Shown: positions 1 to 5,529, numbered from the stretch's first letter. The stretch: DNA of 5,628 bases from Candidatus Woesearchaeota archaeon (GCA_019322475.1 JAHWIN010000079.1:1-5628), one strand, 5' to 3'. Notes: generated by a model from the sequence alone, not told the origin. Translations and numbers: made by a program.

Positions 1-4
1 AACC

Positions 5-1510
5 CTACTGAAAATAAGGCAGCAAAGAAAGCTTGGCGTCTGTCGTGACGTTCATGTTCAGCCTTATAAGCCCTGCTTCGTCTCCCGGGGTAGGAAGATG
101 TGTTATGTGCATCTCGCAGTTTTTCAGCTCTTTCAGCTTTTCCATCGCCTTTTTCGCCTTTATGTCTGATATAGAGCTCATCGCCAGTGCAATAAGGGTT
201 TCCTCAACATTAAGGCACGATGTCTTTTTTCCCAGCAGGTCCCTTTTCATTCCTGTTATGGCTTCTATTATCTCCTTGCTTATCAGGTGGGTCTTGTCAG
301 GAACCCCTGCCAGCTCCTTTACAGCGTTCAATATTGCAGCCGATTCAGCGTGCAATAAAGGGGAATTCTTCCCTTTCACTATCTTTCCATCCTCAAGCTC
401 TATAGATGCTCCGCAGAATATGCTGTTAAAGCCTTTTCCTTTTTTCTCTGATTCAAGGGCTGCCTCCCTTGCTGCTATGGCAACCTTCCTGTCATCTGCC
501 TTTATCCTCACCTTCTTCATTATGCCCTGTATCCTATCAAGGGTCTTCTGGGTCTCTATGCCCTCTATCTTCTCCCTGTAATACCTGAAGTACCTCCTTC
601 TTATCTCCTGCTTTGCCGCTTCCCTGCAGGCATCATCATCGATTATCCCTTCTTTTGCCATGTTTACCCCCATATCTGTAGGGGACCTATAGCCAAAAGG
701 GTCTTTCTCATGCGTTATCTTCTGCATGATATTCCTGAGTATGTTGAAATTTTCTATATCCCTGTTGTAGTTCACTGCATCTATCCCATACGCCTGCTTA
801 TGCAAAGGGTCTACCATATTAAGGTCCAAAAGGTCTGCTGTAGCAGCCTCATAGGCAGCATTGACAGGATGGTCCAATGCAATGTTCCATATAGGAAATG
901 TCTCAAACTTCGCAAAGCCTGTCTTACGCCCTTTTTTCCTCTCATGGTAGATCTGGGAAAGGCAGAATGCCATCTTTCCTGAATTTCCCCCTACACCTGT
1001 AACGATGACAAGGTTTTTATCTGTCTTTACATAAGGCTGCTTTCCATACCCTGCCAGAACCTTTTCTATGTCATCAGGATAGCCCCCTATCTCATTATGG
1101 ATAAATGCCTTCATGCCGAAGCTCTCCAGCTTTTTCTTGAATACAGATGCAGAATGCTCGCCGCTGAACCTTGTTATTATGACAGAGCTGACCTTCAGCC
1201 CGAATTCCTTTATGTCATTGATGTCCTTAAGAGCCTGGTTGTCATAAGTAAGCCCAAAATCCCTCCTTACCCTCCCTCTCTCGATATCCTTTGCGCTTAT
1301 GCAGTAGATTATCTCTAGCGGGCCAAGCTTTTTCAGCAGCTCTATCTTTGTCGTAGGCTTATAGCCTGGAAGAACCCTTGCCGCATGGAGGTCATAGCAT
1401 AGTTTCCCCCCAAACTCAAGATAAAGCTTCTCAAACCTGCCTACCCTGCCTATTATCTCCTTTGTCTGCCTTTCCAGGTATCTTTTCGTATCAAAGCCTG
1501 CCTTGCGCAT
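5..1510 (-). CDS. DUF1846 / UPF0371 family protein, 501 aa
   Basis: Recognised as a complete DUF1846 (UPF0371) protein from memory of the family. Numbered from the chosen start, conserved blocks are LYLEFGGKL (29-37), DLHAARVLPG (40-49), a glycine-rich TGVGGNSGK loop (171-179), KFETFPIWN (201-209), HPVNAAYEAAT (214-224), AVNYNRDIE (245-253) and SPTDMGVN (276-283). The C-terminal part carries LLHAESAAILNA (385-396) and LNVEETLIAL (433-442). The family is cytoplasmic and common in Firmicutes and Actinobacteria; I know of no established reaction. The frame stays open to an ATG at 1609, preceded by GGTGAT, but I prefer the ATG at 1510: it gives the usual family length near 500 aa, begins with the family-like MRKAGFD, and has TTTAAATA (1533-1540) 26 bp upstream. 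The extra 33 residues would be low-complexity and read through that promoter. Occurrence in an archaeon suggests old transfer. Identification sure, function unknown. Confidence 0.93.
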   Translation of the reverse strand: MRKAGFDTKRYLERQTKEIIGRVGRFEKLYLEFGGKLCYDLHAARVLPGYKPTTKIELLKKLGPLEIIYCISAKDIERGRVRRDFGLTYDNQALKDINDIKEFGLKVSSVIITRFSGEHSASVFKKKLESFGMKAFIHNEIGGYPDDIEKVLAGYGKQPYVKTDKNLVIVTGVGGNSGKMAFCLSQIYHERKKGRKTGFAKFETFPIWNIALDHPVNAAYEAATADLLDLNMVDPLHKQAYGIDAVNYNRDIENFNILRNIMQKITHEKDPFGYRSPTDMGVNMAKEGIIDDDACREAAKQEIRRRYFRYYREKIEGIETQKTLDRIQGIMKKVRIKADDRKVAIAAREAALESEKKGKGFNSIFCGASIELEDGKIVKGKNSPLLHAESAAILNAVKELAGVPDKTHLISKEIIEAITGMKRDLLGKKTSCLNVEETLIALAMSSISDIKAKKAMEKLKELKNCEMHITHLPTPGDEAGLIRLNMNVTTDAKLSLLPYFQ

Positions 1511-1532
1511 CCTATTGGTGTTTGCAGGATAG

Positions 1533-1540
1533 TATTTAAA
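1533..1540 (-). promoter_or_regulatory. TATA box of the DUF1846 gene
   Basis: On the minus strand this reads TTTAAATA, preceded by ATAACC as a possible BRE. Its centre lies 26.5 bp from the A of the ATG at 1510, the archaeal TATA-to-start-site distance, so the transcript would be leaderless. It lies inside the longer open frame and argues against the 1609 start. Confidence 0.65.
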
Positions 1541-1606
1541 GGTTATTGTGGATTCTGGTAGGGTGCTGCTCTGAAAGGAAGTAATATATTTTAACTGATA
1601 ACCTTT
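1538..1606. repeat. 9-bp inverted repeat in the divergent spacer
   Basis: AAAGGTTAT at 1538-1546 and its exact complement ATAACCTTT at 1598-1606 are separated by 51 bp. The left arm overlaps the BRE/TATA of the DUF1846 promoter. The arrangement could be a pair of operator half-sites for a regulator, for example the HTH_10 protein next door, but no binding is shown by sequence alone and a 9-bp match may be chance. Confidence 0.35.
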
Positions 1607-1662
1607 CATCCTACATCACCATGGATCATAAGGCATAACATTTCTAAAGTCCAAACAAAAGA

Positions 1663-1670
1663 TATTTAAA
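1663..1670 (+). promoter_or_regulatory. TATA box of the HTH_10 regulator gene
   Basis: TATTTAAA preceded by an A-rich ACAAAAGA stretch. Its centre is 36 bp before the ATG at 1703, so initiation near 1692 would leave a leader of about 10 nt. The core TTTAAA is self-complementary, so the site could also fire leftward. Confidence 0.55.
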
Positions 1671-1702
1671 CCTTCCAGCTCAGTTGATTTCTGGATGATA
1701 AT

Positions 1703-2371
1703 ATGTGGATAGCGAAGCTAAAGCTCAGGCATGAGGATTGTGTTATAGGAAGGAGGTGCAAAAGGTTTCACGTGCTTTCTATAGGCATCCCTTTCGGGTC
1801 ATATAGAGAAGGTGATAAGGCTTATTTCTCGCATTTTGAAACATTGGTGGGAGAAGAGGAAAACATAAAAAGGTTTGTCGAAGACCTTAAAGAGGATCCA
1901 TCCATACATAACCTTGAGGTTCAGGGAAACTCCATATTTTTCGTGAACGAGCAGCCTGCCCAGCAGGTAATACCAACTACCCATTACGACAAGAGGATAT
2001 TCTTCATAAAGCCCGTAGTAGTTGATGAAAAAAGCTATGAAAGCTGGGAGATAGGGTCATGGGATGAGAGCATATTAAGAGATTTTATCGTAAAGCTGCA
2101 GAAAGAGCACTTTGAGGTAAAGATACTGAAGATACAGAACGAGAAGCTTAATGACATCTATTTTCCGCAGATAATGCCATTCCTTACAAAAAACCAGAAA
2201 AAAGCCATAGAGCTGGCAGCCCAGAGGGGATATTACGAGTTTCCGAGAAAGGCAGAACTGAAGGGCCTTGCCAAAGAAGCAGGCATATCCCTTTCCACGT
2301 TCAGGGAGCACCTAAGGAGGGCAGAGAAAAGGATAATGCCTGACCTGATAAGGAATGTCAGGGATGAGTGA
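1703..2371 (+). CDS. Bat-type HTH_10 transcriptional regulator
   Basis: A 222-residue predicted cytoplasmic DNA-binding protein. Residues about 159-215 form the bacterio-opsin-activator type helix-turn-helix (HTH_10): FLTKNQKKAIELAAQRGYYE, then a processed-helix segment LKGLAKEAG (187-194) and a recognition helix around ISLSTFREHLRRAEKRI (195-211). The N-terminal part (1-85) starts MWIAKLKLRHEDC, with a histidine and two cysteines (H10, C13, C19); such domains in archaeal relatives are thought to sense ligands, but the ligand here is unknown. There is no transmembrane segment. The start is the first in-frame ATG after an upstream stop; the ribosome site is weak (GGATGAT). It diverges from the DUF1846 gene with 192 bp between starts, a typical position for a regulator of its neighbour or itself. 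Family assignment is solid; the target is inference. Confidence 0.9.
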   Translation: MWIAKLKLRHEDCVIGRRCKRFHVLSIGIPFGSYREGDKAYFSHFETLVGEEENIKRFVEDLKEDPSIHNLEVQGNSIFFVNEQPAQQVIPTTHYDKRIFFIKPVVVDEKSYESWEIGSWDESILRDFIVKLQKEHFEVKILKIQNEKLNDIYFPQIMPFLTKNQKKAIELAAQRGYYEFPRKAELKGLAKEAGISLSTFREHLRRAEKRIMPDLIRNVRDE

Positions 2372-2466
2372 TAAGCCAAAGACATAGGTCGTCTTCTTAA
2401 GATCTTATTGGGTATCAGCAGGATCCAGAAGATTCTTTTGATGTCAGATCACCAAAAGAGCCTGCT

Positions 2467-3057
2467 TCAGCTTTTCTCATATCTTCCCATAAGCTCTGCC
2501 TTGGCTATCTTATGCTCCTCTGCTTTCTTATAGAAATCAGCCTTGCCTTCTGCCTCAAAGCTTTCCACGTCAAGGGCATAGAGCTTGAAGAAATACCTAT
2601 GCACGCCTGATGGAGGGCAGGGCCCCCCATAGCCTTCCTTTCCGAATGAGTTCAATACCTCTGCTCCGGGTATGCTGTCCGGCTTTATCTCTCTTGCATC
2701 TGCAGGTATGTCCTTCACCAGCCAGTGCACCCACGTTCCTGCCGGAGCGTCAGGGTCATCCACGATAAGGGCAAAGCTTTTCGCATCTTCAGGAACATCC
2801 AGCCATGCCAGATGGGGGTTTATGTTTTCTCCCTGGCAGGTAAACTTAGAGGGGATCATACCCCCTTCCTCAAAATCATCGCTTCTTAGTTTCATGATAT
2901 CATCCTCCTTGATTATCTCCTTGGCACCTTCGATAGGCGTTTCCTGTGGCTTTTCAGATGTTGAGCATCCCATCGCCAGAAGCAGAACCAAGAATAAAGA
3001 TACAGCCTTGATATAATACATGCTATCAGTTATCTTAAGCCTAAAGGGCGTTTCCAT
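2467..3057 (-). CDS. PEBP / YbhB-YbcL family lipoprotein
   Basis: A phosphatidylethanolamine-binding-protein fold of the YbhB/YbcL (Raf-kinase-inhibitor-like) type, 196 aa from this start. Signature blocks are present: ISPHLAW-like NINPHLAW (78-85), DDPDAP (100-105), HW (111-112), and GPCPPSGVHRYFF (145-157). These form the anion-binding pocket in known members; the physiological ligand of archaeal homologues is unknown. Residues 16-30 are a hydrophobic stretch ending LLLAMG before Cys31, a slightly off-consensus lipobox, followed by a charged linker (32-54), so the protein is probably exported and lipid-anchored. The start at 3057 is chosen because a TATA box at 3080-3087 sits 26 bp upstream. 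ATG 3021 (184 aa) is nearly as plausible and gives a shorter signal-peptide n-region. The open frame continues to 3141 but overlaps the upstream gene and precedes the promoter. An internal start at 2895 is listed separately. Confidence 0.9.
   Translation of the reverse strand: METPFRLKITDSMYYIKAVSLFLVLLLAMGCSTSEKPQETPIEGAKEIIKEDDIMKLRSDDFEEGGMIPSKFTCQGENINPHLAWLDVPEDAKSFALIVDDPDAPAGTWVHWLVKDIPADAREIKPDSIPGAEVLNSFGKEGYGGPCPPSGVHRYFFKLYALDVESFEAEGKADFYKKAEEHKIAKAELMGRYEKS
2893..2910 (-). promoter_or_regulatory. Internal Shine-Dalgarno and ATG within the PEBP gene
   Basis: On the minus strand AAGGAGG (2904-2910) lies 8 nt before an in-frame ATG (2893-2895). Translation from here gives a 142-residue protein starting MKLRSDDF, just where cytosolic YbhB-type proteins begin, without the signal peptide and linker. 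The motif also encodes Lys-Glu-Asp-Asp, so coincidence is possible. Confidence 0.4.
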
Positions 3058-3079
3058 ACTCTTCAATAAAGGCAGGGAA

Positions 3080-3087
3080 TTAATAAA
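3080..3087 (-). promoter_or_regulatory. TATA box of the PEBP gene
   Basis: TTTATTAA on the minus strand within a very A/T-rich stretch (3079-3100). The centre is 26.5 bp from the A of the ATG at 3057, giving a leaderless mRNA, or a 36-nt leader if ATG 3021 is used. The promoter lies after the stop of the upstream winged-helix gene, so the two genes need not be cotranscribed. Confidence 0.6.
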
Positions 3088-3127
3088 TTTTTTTGTTTTT
3101 TGTCTATATGCAACAGACTGAAATTTC

Positions 3128-3583
3128 CTAAAGCCCTTCATCTATCCTCTTGGCATATTCCCTTATCCTGCTTAGTATAGAGCTCAAAAGAAACCTTTCT
3201 ATCTTCTCTTCAAATATGTCTGCCAGCTTTGAGTTTTCATTTATCCTATAGCTGCTGGCTGCCTTTTCTATGATAAAGATATCCCTTAATCTCTTGAGCT
3301 GCCTCCTTACATTTGAAGATGTTATCCCTATAAGAGGAAGCTTCTGCCTTTTCCTTTCTGCTATCACTATCTTTTCTATCTCCTCAGATGAAAGCCCTTT
3401 TTTGGCCTTAAGCACAGCAGCAAGGATATCGACGATAACGTCCCTGGAATCCCCTGGCTGAAGAAGCCCCAAAGAAAGGCACAGCTTCCTCACAAGGTCC
3501 CTGCCGCTGCATTCCGGCTTTTCATACCTCCTAAGGGTTATCTCAGAAAGAGGGACGTCCCTGCTTATCGTCTTTTTCTGCAT
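3128..3583 (-). CDS. Small winged-helix DNA-binding protein, function unknown
   Basis: A 151-residue cytoplasmic protein with no family name I can give confidently. Residues 46-117 look like a winged helix: SRDVIVDILAAVLKAKK (helix 1), SSEEIEKIVIAERK (helix 2), TSSNVRRQLKRLRDI (recognition helix, 89-102, rich in Arg/Lys), then IFIIEKAASSYRIN as the wing. The N-terminal 45 residues contain SGRDLVRKLCLSLGLLQPGD, and the C-terminus (118-147) is a long amphipathic helix that could dimerise. It is most likely a transcription regulator. An upstream ATG exists at 3598, but the TATA box at 3605-3612 would start transcription near 3582, so the ATG at 3583 (MQKKTIS) is preferred. A MITE sits immediately upstream of this promoter. 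Gene reality is well supported by length and domain pattern; the specific role is unknown. Confidence 0.8.
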   Translation of the reverse strand: MQKKTISRDVPLSEITLRRYEKPECSGRDLVRKLCLSLGLLQPGDSRDVIVDILAAVLKAKKGLSSEEIEKIVIAERKRQKLPLIGITSSNVRRQLKRLRDIFIIEKAASSYRINENSKLADIFEEKIERFLLSSILSRIREYAKRIDEGL

Positions 3584-3604
3584 AAACGATCTTAGCATTA
3601 CTGC

Positions 3605-3612
3605 TATTTATA
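3605..3612 (-). promoter_or_regulatory. TATA box of the winged-helix gene
   Basis: TATAAATA on the minus strand, preceded by GGAAACC as BRE. The centre is 25.5 bp from the A of the ATG at 3583, supporting leaderless translation from that codon. The BRE runs directly into the 9-bp target duplication of the MITE, so any activator site once upstream has been moved away by the insertion. Confidence 0.65.
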
Positions 3613-3618
3613 GGTTTC

Positions 3619-3627
3619 CTTTGGCAC
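3619..3627. repeat. Left target-site duplication of the MITE
   Basis: CTTTGGCAC directly abuts the left terminal inverted repeat and recurs exactly at 3796-3804 outside the right one. One further flanking C matches only by sharing a base with the right inverted repeat, so the duplication is 9 bp, or 8 bp plus an extra G on the right end. Confidence 0.8.
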
Positions 3628-3643
3628 GGGGTTGTTGCGGAAT
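3628..3643 (+). repeat. Left terminal inverted repeat of the MITE
   Basis: GGGGTTGTTGCGGAAT, exactly complementary to 3780-3795. Confidence 0.85.
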
Positions 3644-3779
3644 GGCGGGTTAGCGCCATTTATGCGAGGCTTATTTATGTTCATATCAAACCGACAAGGG
3701 GGATGCCCCAGTCGGGGGACGTCGGATATCACTAAAAACAGTACAGCCGAGCCAGGCGCTAACCCCGACTGAAAGGAGA

Positions 3780-3795
3780 ATTCCGCAACAACCCC
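3780..3795 (-). repeat. Right terminal inverted repeat of the MITE
   Basis: ATTCCGCAACAACCCC on the plus strand, the exact complement of 3628-3643. One additional C follows before the remaining 8 bases of the duplication. Confidence 0.85.
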
Positions 3796-3804
3796 CTTTG
3801 GCAC
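3796..3804. repeat. Right target-site duplication of the MITE
   Basis: CTTTGGCAC, identical to 3619-3627 and directly next to the right terminal inverted repeat. The deduced empty site would join the sequence up to 3627 directly to 3805. Confidence 0.8.
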
Positions 3805-3821
3805 CTTGTAATGCAGACGCC

Positions 3822-3851
3822 CTTAGGCAGGCCTAAGATATGGGAATCTTA
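3822..3851. repeat. Two overlapping, mutually exclusive hairpins
   Basis: CTTAGGC-AG-GCCTAAG (3822-3837) is a near-perfect dyad, and TAAGAT-ATGGGA-ATCTTA (3834-3851) is a second stem that shares TAAG with it. Both lie in the 3' region of the GTPase transcript, 29-58 bases past its stop. They could be a protein-binding dyad or 3'-end structure; there is no T-run that would make a clear terminator. Confidence 0.45.
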
Positions 3852-3879
3852 CTGCGTAAAAAACCTTATGACAGGCTTC

Positions 3880-4635
3880 TCATAGCCTTATCTTTCCCTT
3901 GTGCCAGTCAGAAAGAATCCTTATAGCTGCCCTTTTCTCATCAGCAACCCCTCCTTTCATGAAAAGGCTCATCTTCTCTGCAAGGCTTGCAAGCAGTTCC
4001 TCTGGCTCAAGGCCTGCATCAACACCATAAGTTTCCTTAAGTGCAGAAGGGTTGCCTTCTTTGAAGAGCTCTATAAGCTTGTATGCTACCAGGTCAGGAT
4101 CCTTAAGCTTTGCAGGGCTTATCCCTGAGACTAAGCCAAGGCGAACCTCGTCATCCTGCTCAAAAGGGACGACACCTGGCGTGTCTATAAGCATCAGCTT
4201 AGCCTTTCCTGTTATAAGCTGCATGCCTTTTGTAAAACCTGACTCTGAGCTGGATCTTGCCCTTGCCTTCCTAGATAATGTGTTAAGGAGGGAGCTTTTT
4301 CCTGTGTTAGGGTAGCCTACAAATGCCACCCTTATCCTGTTCAGCCTTGCTTTTGATTTTATCATGCGGATAAGGTCATTGACCTGCTTTGGGATCTTAG
4401 ATGATATCATTATGTAGTCCCTGCCTAAGAAGCTTTTCCTTACTGCTTCTATAGAGGCCCTTGATATAAGGTCTTTCTTGTTTATGACGAATATGAGCTT
4501 CTTTCCATACCTTGCTGCATAGTCCTCTATCTTCCTCACCCTTGTGAGCTCAGGCATCCTGGCGTCAAGAACCTCAAGGACAACATCTGACCTTCTTATG
4601 ACCTCATGTGCTATATCCCAAAATGAGCGCTTCAT
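3880..4635 (-). CDS. Circularly permuted YlqF/YawG-type GTPase
   Basis: A 251-residue soluble GTPase with the G motifs in permuted order G4-G5-G1-G2-G3: NKKD (52-55), SSK (78-80), the P-loop GYPNTGKSS (107-115), Thr135 in GFTKG as G2, and DTPG (151-154). The N-terminal DARMPE (24-29) matches the DARxP motif of this family, and all nucleotide-binding residues are present. Bacterial YlqF/RbgA and eukaryotic Nog2/Lsg1 relatives act in large ribosomal subunit assembly, so an archaeal ribosome-maturation role is the best inference. The C-terminal 75 residues (from SPAKLKDPDL) correspond to the helical family tail, so the protein is full length. The ATG at 4635 is the first in frame and lies 24 bp from a TATA box (4656-4663), implying a leaderless transcript. 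It diverges from the membrane-protein gene. Confidence 0.93.
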   Translation of the reverse strand: MKRSFWDIAHEVIRRSDVVLEVLDARMPELTRVRKIEDYAARYGKKLIFVINKKDLISRASIEAVRKSFLGRDYIMISSKIPKQVNDLIRMIKSKARLNRIRVAFVGYPNTGKSSLLNTLSRKARARSSSESGFTKGMQLITGKAKLMLIDTPGVVPFEQDDEVRLGLVSGISPAKLKDPDLVAYKLIELFKEGNPSALKETYGVDAGLEPEELLASLAEKMSLFMKGGVADEKRAAIRILSDWHKGKIRL

Positions 4636-4655
4636 AAGATACAGATATCTTAGCT

Positions 4656-4663
4656 ATTTAAAA
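4656..4663 (-). promoter_or_regulatory. TATA box of the GTPase gene
   Basis: TTTTAAAT on the minus strand after CACATT. The centre is about 24 bp from the A of the ATG at 4635, so the mRNA would be leaderless or nearly so. Confidence 0.6.
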
Positions 4664-4741
4664 ATGTGATTATTTCCCATAAGAAGCCTGCAGTTATGAC
4701 CCTGCCGAAAGACAGTACCCCCTATGAATCTGAAAGGAAAA

Positions 4742-4749
4742 TTATAAAT
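4742..4749 (+). promoter_or_regulatory. TATA box of the membrane-protein gene
   Basis: TTATAAAT preceded by GAAAGGAAAA as BRE. The centre is 27.5 bp before the ATG at 4773, so transcription should begin at or next to the start codon. AAGGTTAT follows at 4750-4757, the same octamer as in the DUF1846 promoter arm at 1539-1546. Confidence 0.65.
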
Positions 4750-4772
4750 AAGGTTATCTATATTACCCGCCT

Positions 4773-5414
4773 ATGAATAGTATCCTAAAGATCTTTGTCG
4801 TTCTTGCCCTGTCTTTTCTTACATTTATCATCTTCAATGACCCGGGGCCTGTCTGGTTTTTTCCCCTTTTTTTAGTAGCTTTGTTGTTTAAGGATTTTTT
4901 TGCTAAGTTCAGGATAATGAAGGGGGGTTTGGCTCTCAGATATGTTTGTGCCGGGGTCTTTTTTGGGTTGCTGATAGAATTCCTGGCTATCTTATCCTCT
5001 CAGGGTGTGCCTGCCGGACAAAGGGCGCTATTCCATCAGGAACCCATACCTGACATGATACTCGCTTTTGGATATTACGCGCTGATTATGGTGGGCAGCT
5101 ATATGATCTTAAAAAAATATGATTATTCCCTAAAAGAATTTTTTGTCTTTGGAGGCATATTTGGAATCCTTCTGGAAGAGCATGGAAAGGTTCTTTTACA
5201 GGTACTTGCAGGAAATATCCTGGGAGGAATTTATGTTTTTTTAAGCTACAGCTCTTTGCTTGCGCTTCCTTACGTGATATTTAATGAGGATTTTAAAAGA
5301 TATCCAAGGAAAAGCTCAATACTAAAATATCCTGTCTCATTATTGATGCTTATCGTGTTTTATCTTTTTTTCCTGGGATATTTCTTATTGGTAAATCCCC
5401 TAATAAGCATTTGA
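4773..5414 (+). CDS. Multi-pass membrane protein of unknown function
   Basis: A 213-residue very hydrophobic protein that I do not recognise. Likely membrane segments are at about 4-21, 27-43, 56-75, 93-113, 122-135, 140-170 (possibly two) and 186-208, joined by short loops. Acidic residues lie within or at the ends of two segments in similar contexts: VFFGLLIEF (62-70) and GGIFGILLEEHGK (127-139). This hints at an internal duplication of a G-x-L-(I/L)-E motif, with Glu69, Glu135, Glu136 and His137 as candidate functional residues. There is no cleavable signal peptide. The start is the first ATG, with the TATA box 27 bp upstream and no Shine-Dalgarno. T-rich codon choice reflects the hydrophobic composition. 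It stands alone between the GTPase promoter and the tRNA. Coding status is strong from the promoter and uninterrupted topology; function is unknown. Confidence 0.8.
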   Translation: MNSILKIFVVLALSFLTFIIFNDPGPVWFFPLFLVALLFKDFFAKFRIMKGGLALRYVCAGVFFGLLIEFLAILSSQGVPAGQRALFHQEPIPDMILAFGYYALIMVGSYMILKKYDYSLKEFFVFGGIFGILLEEHGKVLLQVLAGNILGGIYVFLSYSSLLALPYVIFNEDFKRYPRKSSILKYPVSLLMLIVFYLFFLGYFLLVNPLISI

Positions 5415-5499
5415 ATCATTGAAGATATAAAAAACCGGATTGAAAAAACTTATAATCCCAAGAAGCTAAGTGCACCATGATGGTTTTAATCATTAGTTT

Positions 5500-5507
5500 T
5501 TTATAAT
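5500..5507 (+). promoter_or_regulatory. TATA box of the tRNA-Ser gene
   Basis: TTTATAAT in a T-rich context. The centre is 26.5 bp before G5530, the first base of the mature tRNA. By the spacing seen at the protein genes here, transcription would begin at or within about 2 bases of the tRNA 5' end. The preceding T-run (5495-5502) could also serve as terminator for the membrane-protein gene. Confidence 0.55.
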
Positions 5508-5529
5508 CTTCCCTATTCTACACACATAT

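Larger units (their letters stand above)
3628..3795. mobile_element. 168-bp MITE-like non-autonomous element
   Basis: A non-coding element bounded by perfect 16-bp terminal inverted repeats (3628-3643 and 3780-3795) and flanked by 9-bp direct repeats, the signature of transposition. A second inverted pair, GGGTTAGCGCC (3647-3657) with GGCGCTAACCC (3755-3765), makes the ends fold into an interrupted long hairpin. The centre has CCGAC (3691-3695), which can pair with either of two GTCGG copies (3711-3715, 3721-3725). The element is visibly richer in G+C than its surroundings and encodes no transposase, so it would need one in trans. The termini (GGGGTTGTTGCGG) recall the GG..TGTTGC ends of IS6-family elements, but that family makes 8-bp duplications, so the parent is uncertain. 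The only open frame across it runs from a GTG in the duplication and is not credible. Confidence 0.82.

Noticed and set aside
1511..1609. N-terminal extension of the DUF1846 frame to an ATG preceded by GGTGAT
   Set aside because: It would make the protein 33 residues longer than usual and crosses a well-placed TATA box; the ribosome-site match is short. It remains a weak alternative.
1749..1760. AGGAAGGAGGTG, a strong Shine-Dalgarno-like stretch inside the HTH_10 gene
   Set aside because: No start codon follows at a usable distance in any frame; it simply encodes Gly-Arg-Arg-Cys.
2372..2466. Possible bidirectional terminator between the convergent HTH_10 and PEBP genes
   Set aside because: Only weak complementarity (TCTTCT with AGAAGA) and a four-base T-run; not enough to call a terminator.
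3628..3795. A structured housekeeping RNA such as SRP or RNase P RNA
   Set aside because: I see none of the conserved cores of those RNAs, it is too short, and the abutting direct repeats point to transposition.
3604..3804. A 66-codon minus-strand open frame starting with GTG
   Set aside because: It starts in the right MITE duplication, runs through the whole transposon and ends in the TATA region of the winged-helix gene; it has no domain-like pattern and is explained by the element.
4716..4778. Near repeat of TACCCCCTATGAAT (4716-4729) and TACCCGCCTATGAAT (4764-4778)
   Set aside because: Only two imperfect short copies; the second includes the real start codon, the first has no suitably spaced promoter. 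No clear meaning.
5477..5506. Nine-codon ORF after a TATA-like TTATAATC (5450-5457)
   Set aside because: The spacing is a little short and a nine-codon hydrophobic ORF in T-rich DNA is expected by chance; it also overlaps the tRNA promoter.
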